A stretch of DNA of 64,000 nt. It comes from Streptomyces abikoensis. GTDB taxonomy: Bacteria > Actinomycetota > Actinomycetes > Streptomycetales > Streptomycetaceae. Below the pieces are notes generated by a model, which was not told where the DNA came from, did not search any database, and worked only from the letters and a program-made list of their open reading frames with translations. Positions 17,918 through 25,537 of the stretch are shown one piece after another. Position 1 is the first letter of the stretch, and every line of letters starts with the position of its first letter. Made by a program: the position numbers and the translations under genes. The stretch spans positions 1-64,000 of the forward strand of contig NZ_BMRT01000014.1 of assembly GCF_014648775.1 (NCBI RefSeq), read 5' to 3'.

Positions 17918-18628
17918 GTGGCCGATACGCATGTGCTTTTCGTCGAGGACGACGACGTCATTCGCGAGGCGACGCAGCTCGCTCTGGAGCGCGACGGCTT
18001 CATGGTGACGGCGGTGCCGGACGGACTGCTGGGGCTGGAGAGCTTCCGGGCCAAGCAGCCCGACATCGCCCTCCTCGATGTGATGGTCCCGGGCCTGGAC
18101 GGGGTCAGCCTGTGCCGCCGGATCCGCGACGAGTCCACCGTTCCCGTGATCATGCTGTCGGCGCGGGCCGACTCCATCGACGTCGTGCTGGGCCTGGAGG
18201 CCGGCGCCGACGACTATGTGACCAAGCCCTTCGACGGCGCCGTGCTCGTCGCCCGCATCCGGGCCGTGCTGCGCCGCTTCGGCCACGCCAGCGGGGCCGG
18301 CGGGGCGGGCGCCGCGGCCGAGGAGCCCCAGGGCATCGAGGGCGGGGTGCTGCGCTTCGGCGACCTGGAGGTCGACACGGAGGGCATGGAGGTCCGCAAG
18401 GCGGGCACGCCCGTCGCCCTGACCCCCACCGAGATGCGGCTGCTGCTGGAGTTCTCCGCCTCGCCCGGCACGGTCCTCTCCCGCGACCGGCTGCTGGAGC
18501 GCGTGTGGGACTACGGCTGGGGCGGCGACACCCGGGTCGTGGACGTCCACGTGCAGCGACTGCGCGGCAAGATCGGCCAGGACCGCATCGAGACGGTCCG
18601 TGGCTTCGGCTACAAACTCCGGGGCTGA
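17918..18628 (+). CDS. cseB: response regulator CseB (OmpR family)
   Basis: A 236-aa OmpR/PhoB-type regulator. Receiver domain: acidic pocket EDDD (10-13), phospho-acceptor Asp54 in ALLDVMVPG, the Thr-equivalent position in IMLSARAD, and Lys in YVTKPFDG. A Gly/Ala-rich linker near residue 125 leads to the winged-helix domain (ALTPTEMRLLLEF, RVWDYGWGGDTRVVDVHVQR, IETVRGFGYKLRG). CseB activates the sigE promoter in response to CseC phosphorylation. The GTG start lies 7 bp after the cseA stop with AGCGG upstream. Confidence 0.95.
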   Translation: MADTHVLFVEDDDVIREATQLALERDGFMVTAVPDGLLGLESFRAKQPDIALLDVMVPGLDGVSLCRRIRDESTVPVIMLSARADSIDVVLGLEAGADDYVTKPFDGAVLVARIRAVLRRFGHASGAGGAGAAAEEPQGIEGGVLRFGDLEVDTEGMEVRKAGTPVALTPTEMRLLLEFSASPGTVLSRDRLLERVWDYGWGGDTRVVDVHVQRLRGKIGQDRIETVRGFGYKLRG

Positions 18629-18716
18629 CGGCCCGGTGCGGTTCGTTTCCTCGACACGGTTCCCTTCCGACGGCCCGGTGCGATTGGTTTCCGACGGCCC
18701 GGTGCGGTTCGTTTCT
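18627..18716 (+). repeat. three imperfect 22-24-bp direct repeats between cseB and cseC
   Basis: The unit GACGGCCCGGTGCGGTTCGT(TTC) occurs at 18627 (overlapping the cseB stop), at 18669 (one or two changes) and at 18693. They fill much of the 134-bp gap between two genes that are otherwise tightly packed in this operon. They may be slippage products, an mRNA processing region or protein sites. Confidence 0.8.
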
Positions 18717-18762
18717 CAGGGCTCGGTCGTCCCAAAGGGCACGGTCGTGTCAGGGTGAAGTC

Positions 18763-20058
18763 GTGGTGAAGCTCGCTCTGCGCAGTGGCCTGCGCTGGAA
18801 GGTCAGTCTGGCCATCGCCTGCGTCGGCGCGCTCGTCGCCGTCGCGCTCAGCCTGGTCGTCCACAACGCGGCCCGCGTCTCCATGCTCAACAGCAGCCGC
18901 GACCAGATGGACGACCGGGTCCAGATCGCGCAGCGCTACTACGAGTCCACCGGCGGCAAGCGGATGCTGCGCGCCCAGGTCAACGACCCGGCGCTGCCCA
19001 AGCAGCTGCGCGAGGCCGCCGAGCTCGGGCTGCGCGCCACCTACCTCCAGGACAACGGCTCGGGCGCCCCCGAGGTGTGGGCCTCCACCCCGCTGCGCGA
19101 CGGCAAGATCCTCTCGATCCACACCCGGTTCAAGGACCGCTACGACATCCTCAACGACCTCGACCGGGCCCTGATCATCGGCTCCGTCTCCGTCGTCCTC
19201 GGCGGCACGGCGCTGGGCATCCTCGTCGGCGGCCAGCTCTCCCGGCGGCTGCGCAAGGCCGCCACGGCCGCCCGCAAGCTCGCGGACGGCGAGTCGGACA
19301 TCCGCGTCCGCGACGCCATCGGCGGCCGCGTGCGGGACGAGACCGACGATCTGGCCCGGGCCGTCGACGGCATGGCCGAGGCGCTCCGCGACCGGCTGGA
19401 GGCCGAGCGGCGCGTCACCGCCGACATCGCCCACGAGCTGCGCACCCCGGTCACGGGCCTGCTGACCGCCGCCGAGCTGCTGCCGCCGGGCCGGCCCACC
19501 GAGCTCGTCCGGGACCGGGCGCAGGCCATGCGCACGCTGGTCGAGGACGTCCTGGAGGTCGCCCGGCTGGACGGCTTCGCGGAGCGCGCGGAGATGCAGG
19601 ACATCGAGCTGGGCGAGTTCGTCCAGCGCCGGGTGCGGGCGGCGGCCCCGGAGGCGGAGGTGACCGTCCTGCGGACGGCGTACGTCTCCACCGACCCGCG
19701 CCGCCTGGAGCGCATCCTGGGCAATCTGCTGGCGAACGCCGCCAAGCACGGCAAGGGCCCGGTCGAGGTCACGGTGGAGGGCCGGGTGCTGCGCGTGCGC
19801 GACCACGGCCCCGGCTTCCCGGAGGAGCTGCTGCGGGAGGGCCCGAGCCGCTTCCGGACGGGCAGCGAGGACCGCGCGGGCAAGGGCCACGGCCTGGGCC
19901 TGACGATCGCGGCAGGTCAGGCCCGGGTGCTGGGCGCCCGGCTGACCTTCCGCAACGCGGATCCGGTGGTGGAGGGCGGCAGCGGCGCGATCGCGGTGCT
20001 GTGGCTGCCGGAGTCGTCCCCGACGAGTACGGGGACGTTCCCGGTGATCAGCGTCTGA
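18763..20058 (+). CDS. cseC: sensor histidine kinase CseC
   Basis: A 431-aa membrane kinase: first membrane helix near residues 12-32, an extracytoplasmic sensor of about 100 residues (with QMDDRVQIAQRYYESTGG), a second helix near 138-160 (IIGSVSVVLGGTALGILVGG), a HAMP linker, then the H-box DIAHELRTPVTG with His224 and an ATPase domain with N-box LGNLLANAAKHG, G1 DHGPGF and G2 GLGLTIAAG. It senses envelope damage (cell-wall antibiotics) and phosphorylates CseB. Two GTG codons are adjacent (18763, 18766); GGGTGA lies upstream. The repeat-filled gap separates it from cseB. Confidence 0.94.
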   Translation: MVKLALRSGLRWKVSLAIACVGALVAVALSLVVHNAARVSMLNSSRDQMDDRVQIAQRYYESTGGKRMLRAQVNDPALPKQLREAAELGLRATYLQDNGSGAPEVWASTPLRDGKILSIHTRFKDRYDILNDLDRALIIGSVSVVLGGTALGILVGGQLSRRLRKAATAARKLADGESDIRVRDAIGGRVRDETDDLARAVDGMAEALRDRLEAERRVTADIAHELRTPVTGLLTAAELLPPGRPTELVRDRAQAMRTLVEDVLEVARLDGFAERAEMQDIELGEFVQRRVRAAAPEAEVTVLRTAYVSTDPRRLERILGNLLANAAKHGKGPVEVTVEGRVLRVRDHGPGFPEELLREGPSRFRTGSEDRAGKGHGLGLTIAAGQARVLGARLTFRNADPVVEGGSGAIAVLWLPESSPTSTGTFPVISV

Positions 20059-20076
20059 CGCGGTGGCGGGATTCGG

Positions 20077-20820
20077 TCAGAGCGCGCCGCCGCGGGCGCC
20101 CATGAAGGCGACCGGGTCGACGGCGGAGCCGTAGTCCGGGGTCGTACGGATCTCGAAGTGCAGGTGGGGGCCGCTGGAGTTGCCGGTGGAGCCGGACAGG
20201 CCGATGTCCTGGCCGGTCATGACCCGCTGGCCCACGGAGACCTTCACCGAGGACATGTGCGCGTACTGCGAGTACTGGCCGTCCGCGTGCTTGATCACGA
20301 CGGCGTTGCCGTACGCGGGGCCGTCGCCGCCACCGTTGGGGCCGGCCTTGACGACCGTGCCGGCGTGGACGGCCTTCACGGGCGTACCGGAGTTCACGAC
20401 CAGGTCCTGGCCGCTGTGCTTGTTGGCCCACATGCTGCCGGCCTTACCGAACGGCTGGCCGATCTGATAGCCGTCGACGGGGTGCACCCAGGCGTTGGCG
20501 CGGCTGCGCGAGGCCTCGGCCTCCTTGCGGGCGTCCTCGGCCCGCTTCCGGGCCTCCTCCGCGCGCTTGGCGGCCTCCTGCTTCTCCTTCTCGGCCGCCT
20601 TCTGCTGCGTCTCGGCCTGCGCGTGCAGCGCGTCGCCCAGCGGCGCGGCGGCCGCGAAGCCGGGGAGGACGCCGGCCGAGGCGGCGGCGTCGGCCGCGAG
20701 CGCGACCCCGGAACCGAGCGCGACCGACGCCCCGAGCCCGGCTGCCACGAGAGCGGCGGCACGGACGCGGGAAACGGACTTGCTCGGGTCACGGAAAGCG
20801 GTGCGCTTCGGCTTCGGCAT
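20077..20820 (-). CDS. secreted M23 family peptidoglycan endopeptidase
   Basis: A 247-aa protein: signal peptide at residues 1-42 (VRAAALVAAGLGASVALGSG, cleavage near ALAADA), a Lys/Glu/Ala-rich coiled coil (about 65-105, QKAAEKEKQEAAKRAEEARK), then a lysostaphin-type M23 domain with zinc motifs N-KHSGQD-L (H-x3-D) and HLHFE (H-x-H). It should cut peptide cross-links in peptidoglycan outside the cell. ATG 20820 has GGAGG ten bases upstream. It lies tail-to-tail with cseC, 18 bp apart, suggesting a functional link with envelope stress, though not an operon. Confidence 0.92.
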   Translation of the reverse strand: MPKPKRTAFRDPSKSVSRVRAAALVAAGLGASVALGSGVALAADAAASAGVLPGFAAAAPLGDALHAQAETQQKAAEKEKQEAAKRAEEARKRAEDARKEAEASRSRANAWVHPVDGYQIGQPFGKAGSMWANKHSGQDLVVNSGTPVKAVHAGTVVKAGPNGGGDGPAYGNAVVIKHADGQYSQYAHMSSVKVSVGQRVMTGQDIGLSGSTGNSSGPHLHFEIRTTPDYGSAVDPVAFMGARGGAL

Positions 20821-21130
20821 ACGGGAAAACCTCCGGAAAAAGAACAGGTCCCGGCCGTCGGACCGGGATCGCCATTCCTTGGTAACCCGCGCTCGGGGGC
20901 GCTGACAAAGGGGGCTGCTACTAGGGCGGGCCGTAATTCGTAAATGATCTTGGGCGGGGCGCGCGGGCCCGCCCGGGGAGGGTTTCCCCTCCCGTGCACT
21001 ATCGGGCTTAGTGGCGGCGAAAAGGCCTGTGGGTCTTGTCACCGCGCAGGGACCAACGACCCTATGGATTCCGGGACCAAAGTCCCGGCGAGGGCGATAC
21101 GCTCCGGGAAACGTGCCAGGGGGGATCACA
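20821..21130. promoter_or_regulatory. divergent intergenic region, M23 peptidase / NACHT module
   Basis: 310 bp between divergent genes. Leftward, the M23 leader holds a stem (TCCCGG...CCGGGA, about 20849-20872) just before its ribosome site. Rightward, two inverted repeats precede trypco2: GGGAGGG-TTTC-CCCTCCC (20976-20993) and CCGGGAC-CAAA-GTCCCGG (21071-21088). The word GGGACCAA also occurs at 21049 and 21073, so an operator there is plausible. No -35/-10 pair is convincing. Confidence 0.5.
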
Positions 21131-21478
21131 ATGAGCGACTTCGACGAGATCATCGAGCTGTCGGACGCGGTCCGGGCCATACGCGACGGACTGACCAGCG
21201 CGGCGGCGGCCGCGGCCGAGTCCGGGGAGGACCTGACGTTCGACGTGGGCGAGATCGCCATGGAGTTCACGGTCGAGCTGCGACGGGACGTGAAGGGCCG
21301 GGGCGGCGTGAAGGCCTGGGTCGTCGACGCGGGCACCGACGCCTCCCGGGGCTCCACGCGGACCCACAAGGTCGCCTTCAAGCTGACCCCGAAGGATCGC
21401 CGCACGGGCGAGGGCTGGAAGGTCGGCAACGACCGCCCGGCGGGGCTGTCGGGATTCGGGCTCGCGGACCAGCAGTGA
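21131..21478 (+). CDS. trypco2-like (trypsin-co-occurring) small protein
   Basis: A 115-aa acidic protein matching in pattern the trypco2 domain that accompanies trypsin-NTPase conflict genes: an N-terminal helix of the type LSDAVRAIRDGLTSAAAAAA, GEDLTFDVGEIAMEFTVELR, then a basic GGVKAWVVDAG, and the final THKVAFKLTP strand. The ATG has AGGGGGGATC before it. Its TGA overlaps the GTG of the following trypsin-NACHT gene (GTGA, 21475-21478), so the two should be made together. In predicted systems it is proposed to be a partner or substrate of the protease. That role is inference; no experimental function is known to me. Confidence 0.8.
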   Translation: MSDFDEIIELSDAVRAIRDGLTSAAAAAAESGEDLTFDVGEIAMEFTVELRRDVKGRGGVKAWVVDAGTDASRGSTRTHKVAFKLTPKDRRTGEGWKVGNDRPAGLSGFGLADQQ

Positions 21479-24400
21479 CACCCTTCGAAAACCGCCTGGT
21501 GGCGGTGCTCGGGGCACGGCAGGGCAGCGGGGTGCTGCTGTCACAACGGCTGGTGCTGACGGCGGCGCACGTGCTCGGGGACGAGCCGTCCGCGATGGTC
21601 GCGGTCCCCGGCGAGCGCGAGGCGGCGCGCTGCACGCGCGTGTGGACCGGTGCGCCCGGGGACTGCGACGCGGCCCTGCTGGTGGCCGAGCGGGACCTCG
21701 TGCCCGGCGGCAGCCTGCCGCCGCTGCGCTACGGCACCGTCACCCGCGCCGGGGCCGTGCACGACTGCCAGGTGTTCGGCTTCCCGCAGGTCCAGCGGTT
21801 CGCGGAGGACCAGCTGGAGGCCGCGCAGGTCTTATGCACCCTGATGCCCACGTCCGGCTGGCTGCGTGAGCGCTACGTACTGCACAGTCGGCACCACCCG
21901 CCGCGTCCCCTCCACGACGGCTCTCCATGGGCGGGCCTGTCGGGAGGGCCCGTCTTCTCGGGCCCCGTCCTCCTGGGCCTGGTCATCGAGGACCGCCCGG
22001 GCTGGCAGCACTCCGCCATCGACGCCATCCCCATCGAGAAGATCCTCCTGAGCCCGGGCTTCTCCACCTCGGCAGGCGCACACGGCCTGCGGCCCGTGCT
22101 GGAAGTGCTCAACCCGGAGAACCCTGCGGACTTCGCCTACCAGGACGTGTACGCCAAGGCGATCAAGGCCCGCTACAGCCGCATGGAGGTCTTCGGCCTC
22201 GACGACCTGGGCAGCAACGAGAACAGCTGGGACCTGGACACGGCCTATCTGAGCCTGGAGGCGCTGGCTCCGCGCCGGCCCGACCGTCCTGACAGCGCGG
22301 GCCTCCGTCCTGAGCCGCAGCGGATCGAGGAACTGCTGGGCTCACGTCCGCGGGCGGTGCTTCGCGGGGAGGCGGGCGCCGGGAAGACGACGCTCGTGTG
22401 GTGGCTGGCCTCGCACGCCGCCTGCCGGACCCTGCCGGAGGAGCTCGCCGCCCTGAACGGCCTCATCCCCTTCGTGATCCCCATGCGCAGCCTCGCCGCC
22501 CAGGGCATCACCACCCCCACCCCCGCCCTGCTGCCCACCATCGCCCGGCTCCAGGTGGACGAGGCGCCGAGCGGGTGGGCCGGCCGCGTCCTGGAGGCGG
22601 GACGGGCCCTGCTGCTCGTCGACGGCCTGGACGAGCTCCCGCAGCCCGACCGCGGCCCGGCCCGCAAGTGGCTCGCCGACCTGCTGCGGATGTACCCGGA
22701 CACCCGCTGCCTGGTGACCGTCCGACCGCTCGCGGTCGAGCACTCCTGGCTGGCCTCCGAGGGCTTCGAGGAGCTGCAGCTCCTACCCATGAGCGACGGC
22801 GACATCCAGTCCTTCGTGGCCGCCTGGCACCAGGCCGCCCGCCTGGAGTGCGACGGCTATGCCGACGCGGCGCGGGCGGACCAGGAGCGCGCCCGTCTCA
22901 CCGCCCTCGAACGCGACCTCGCCCAGGAGTTCCAGCGCAACGCGGGCCTGCGCGACCTGGCCCGGACACCGCTGCTGTGCGCGGTGATCTGCGCCCTCCA
23001 CCGGCGCCGCCAGGGCCTCCTCCCCCGCACCCGCTGGCACCTCTACGAGGCCGCGCTGGCCATGCTGCTGGGCAACCGCGACGCCCACCGCCGCGTCGGC
23101 AGCCCGGAGGGCATCGACGTGACGATCGAGGACAGCCGGCAGCTGCTCCAGCGCATCGCGGTCTGGCTGGTCCGGAACGGCCGCGCCGAGTTGTCGAGAG
23201 AGCAGGCGGTGCGCCAGCTCGAACAAGCGATGAAGGGCCTGCGCCGCGTGCGGGAGCAGGGCCCGGCGGAGCGGGTCCTGACGCACCTCCTCAATCGAAG
23301 CGGGTTACTGCAGGAACGCGCTGCGGATTCCCTGCAGTTCATCCACCGCACCTTCCAGGACTACCTGGCGGCGAAGGAGTTCCAGGACAGCGATTCGCTG
23401 GACGAACTGCTGGGGCATGCGGAGGAGGAGCAGTGGCAGGACGTCATACGGCTCGTCGTCGGCCACTGCGGGCGTGGCGAGGTCCGGCGGGTCATCGCGG
23501 GGTTGATCGCGGCCGGTGACTCGGCGGACGGGCGGAGGGCTCGGTGGTCGCTGCGCACGCTGGCGGCGGAGTGCGCGATCGGGGCGGCGTATCTGGACGA
23601 CGCGCAGCACGACGCGGTCTGGGAGGAGGTCAGGGGGCTCGGGGCACCCACGACACAGAGGGAGATGGAACTCCTTTCCTCCCTCGGACCGGAAGTCCTG
23701 CCGTTCCTGCCGGAGCCGGGGGGTTTGGCCGCAGAACCGGCACGACATGTCGTGAGGGTGCTCGGCTCACTGGGAGACGCGGCCATGCCGCTCTTGAAAC
23801 GCTATGGCCGGCATAAGTCGGACAGGGTCCGGCAGCAGGTGGCCAGTACCTGGAACGTCATGAACGCCCGGTCCTTCGCCGAAGAGGTGCTCGCGGAGAT
23901 GTGCATGGATGACGTCACGCTCCTCGCCCGCTCGACGGACGAACTCGCCCAGCTCCCGTCTCTCGGCCCCATCAGCTACCTGGCCATCACGGGTGACCAT
24001 ACAGCGGAGGAAGTCGGCCCAGTCCTCAGCAGCCATCCACTGAGGGCTCTGAGCCTGTCCGACAACCTCGTCCTCGCACATCTGGATTTCATCCGCGATC
24101 ACTCGGCGATCGAGACCCTGATCCTCAGGAACTGCTCCGGACTACGGGATATCAGGGCCTTGGCGGGATCCGGAATTCGGAGTCTGGATCTGGACGCGAG
24201 ATCCCTTCCGTTCTCCGAACTGGAATTCCTCGGCGAGCTGTCGGAGCTGACTTCCCTGATACTGCTCGGTCTACCGCCCGATGGCGGAAAAATCCCTCCG
24301 CCACTGCCAGGAGTCCTGAGTCTCGGTATCGAAAGTGAGGCAGGCCCTGTACACCTGACCAATATCGGGGCTTGGCATAACCTCACCGGATTGTTTATCC

Positions 24401-24765
24401 AGGCGGAACTGGCTTCTCCGGAGGAGCTGGGCGAGCTGGCAGGTCTGAACCACCTGGATACCCTCGTTCTGCGCCTCGGGGCAGCCGGGGCGCTCGCGGG
24501 CATGGAACCGCTCGGTCAGATAAGCGTCCTCGATCTCACCCTTACCAAAGACGTGACAGTGGACGCGGGGCTGCTCCGGGTCTTCCCGGAACTCGACGTG
24601 CTGCATCTCAAGGCGTGGGGTCCTTCGGGACCCATCGAGCTGGACCTTACGGACCTGCCCGATTTGAGGGCCCCACTGGAGGTGTGGGCCGACGCCCGAC
24701 CAGGAATGAAGGTGATCGGCGCCGAACACCTCGGCGACCGCATCACGATCAGAACCGGCCCCTGA
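21475..24765 (+). CDS. trypsin-NACHT-LRR protein, NLR-like predicted immune effector
   Basis: A 1,096-aa STAND protein. Residues 1-195: trypsin-like domain with His32 (TAAHVL), Asp65 (DCDAALL) and Ser156 (GLSGGPVF), no signal peptide, so cytoplasmic. Residues 295-500: NACHT NTPase with Walker A GEAGAGKTT (298-306) and Walker B LLLVDGLDEL (379-388). Residues 500-640: helical region ending in the NACHT-typical FIHRTFQDYLAAKEF (622-636). A HEAT-like stretch follows, then about ten leucine-rich repeats (830-1060, e.g. LRALSLSDNL, IETLILRNCSGL). By analogy to bacterial NLRs, the LRRs would sense a phage product, the NTPase oligomerise, and the protease act as effector. Codons become noticeably A/T-richer in the LRR part. 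Confidence 0.9.
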   Translation: MTPFENRLVAVLGARQGSGVLLSQRLVLTAAHVLGDEPSAMVAVPGEREAARCTRVWTGAPGDCDAALLVAERDLVPGGSLPPLRYGTVTRAGAVHDCQVFGFPQVQRFAEDQLEAAQVLCTLMPTSGWLRERYVLHSRHHPPRPLHDGSPWAGLSGGPVFSGPVLLGLVIEDRPGWQHSAIDAIPIEKILLSPGFSTSAGAHGLRPVLEVLNPENPADFAYQDVYAKAIKARYSRMEVFGLDDLGSNENSWDLDTAYLSLEALAPRRPDRPDSAGLRPEPQRIEELLGSRPRAVLRGEAGAGKTTLVWWLASHAACRTLPEELAALNGLIPFVIPMRSLAAQGITTPTPALLPTIARLQVDEAPSGWAGRVLEAGRALLLVDGLDELPQPDRGPARKWLADLLRMYPDTRCLVTVRPLAVEHSWLASEGFEELQLLPMSDGDIQSFVAAWHQAARLECDGYADAARADQERARLTALERDLAQEFQRNAGLRDLARTPLLCAVICALHRRRQGLLPRTRWHLYEAALAMLLGNRDAHRRVGSPEGIDVTIEDSRQLLQRIAVWLVRNGRAELSREQAVRQLEQAMKGLRRVREQGPAERVLTHLLNRSGLLQERAADSLQFIHRTFQDYLAAKEFQDSDSLDELLGHAEEEQWQDVIRLVVGHCGRGEVRRVIAGLIAAGDSADGRRARWSLRTLAAECAIGAAYLDDAQHDAVWEEVRGLGAPTTQREMELLSSLGPEVLPFLPEPGGLAAEPARHVVRVLGSLGDAAMPLLKRYGRHKSDRVRQQVASTWNVMNARSFAEEVLAEMCMDDVTLLARSTDELAQLPSLGPISYLAITGDHTAEEVGPVLSSHPLRALSLSDNLVLAHLDFIRDHSAIETLILRNCSGLRDIRALAGSGIRSLDLDARSLPFSELEFLGELSELTSLILLGLPPDGGKIPPPLPGVLSLGIESEAGPVHLTNIGAWHNLTGLFIQAELASPEELGELAGLNHLDTLVLRLGAAGALAGMEPLGQISVLDLTLTKDVTVDAGLLRVFPELDVLHLKAWGPSGPIELDLTDLPDLRAPLEVWADARPGMKVIGAEHLGDRITIRTGP

Positions 24766-24772
24766 CCGCCGT

Positions 24773-25417
24773 CTACTCCCCCACCGCCAGCTTCACCCCG
24801 AATCCCACGATCGCCGTCCCCGTGACCCGGTCCATAACCCTCCGGGCCGCCGGCTTGCGCAGCCAGTCCCGGAGCGCCCGGGCGAAGCCCACCAGCACCG
24901 TCGCCCACAGCACACCCAGCACCGCGTGCACGGAAGTCAGTGCCAGGCCCATCAACAGATGCGGCGCCGTCGCCGGGATGAACTGCGGCAGGACAGCGAC
25001 GTAGAAGACGCCCATCTTCGGGTTGAGCAGGTTGGTGACGAGCCCCTGCCGCCAGCCGGCGGCGAAGCCGCCCGGGGCGGCGGGTTCGGCGGGCTCGGGC
25101 CCGTCGTCCACCGACCCCGCCGCAGAACGGCCCCGCGCCTCCCACAGCATGCGCGCGCCCATCCACAGCAGGTACGCCGCCCCGGCCCAGCGCAGGGTCT
25201 CGTAGGCGAGGCGGGAGGCCGCCAGGAGGGCGGTCACGCCGGCCGAGGTGAGGGCGCCCCAGCACAGGGTGCCGGTCTGGATGCCGAGGACGACGCCCCA
25301 CGCGCGGCGCTGCTCGCCGCGTGCGGCGGTGCGGAGGATGAGGGCGGTGTCGAGGCCCGGGGTGATGGTGAGGAGCCCTACGACCAGGGCGAATGACCAC
25401 AGTGCGGTGATGACCAT
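24773..25417 (-). CDS. LysE/RhtB family amino-acid exporter
   Basis: A 214-aa membrane protein with about six hydrophobic segments. The family entry LLTITPGLDTALILRTA (the TPGPD-like motif) is at residues 15-31, and GIQTGTLCWGALTSAG, then AYLLWMGARMLWEA, match the RhtB/LysE consensus, as does GLVTNLLNPKMGVFY (G-x-x-xNLLNPK). Such proteins export amino acids or derivatives. Substrate unknown. It converges with the NACHT gene (7 bp between stops) and follows clpC on the same strand, separated by a terminator. Confidence 0.9.
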   Translation of the reverse strand: MVITALWSFALVVGLLTITPGLDTALILRTAARGEQRRAWGVVLGIQTGTLCWGALTSAGVTALLAASRLAYETLRWAGAAYLLWMGARMLWEARGRSAAGSVDDGPEPAEPAAPGGFAAGWRQGLVTNLLNPKMGVFYVAVLPQFIPATAPHLLMGLALTSVHAVLGVLWATVLVGFARALRDWLRKPAARRVMDRVTGTAIVGFGVKLAVGE

Positions 25418-25485
25418 GGAATGCCAGCGTAATCAGCCGGTGATCCCCGGGCCATGCCTTGGCGCTCGCGATATCCGAAAACGGG

Positions 25486-25521
25486 TCGGCCCCGGACCGT
25501 CGTTCGACGGGCCGGGGCCGA
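25486..25521 (-). terminator. rho-independent terminator after clpC
   Basis: Arms TCGGCCCCGG and CCGGGGCCGA plus inner CCGTCG/CGACGG with one mismatch form a 17-step stem; read leftward it is followed by GACCCGTTTTCGG, a short U-run. Confidence 0.75.
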
Positions 25522-25537
25522 TCAGCGCGCTACGCGC

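Noticed and set aside
20821-20960. c-di-AMP (ydaO-yuaA) riboswitch in the M23 peptidase leader, given that streptomycete cell-wall lysins use it and disA is nearby
   Set aside because: A hairpin is visible just before the ribosome site, but I could not find the conserved core segments of that riboswitch class, so no call is made. A covariance-model search (ydaO-yuaA family) would settle it.
20958-21100. att-site or integrase-related element beside the NACHT module
   Set aside because: No direct repeat pair flanking the module, no tRNA and no recombinase gene were found.
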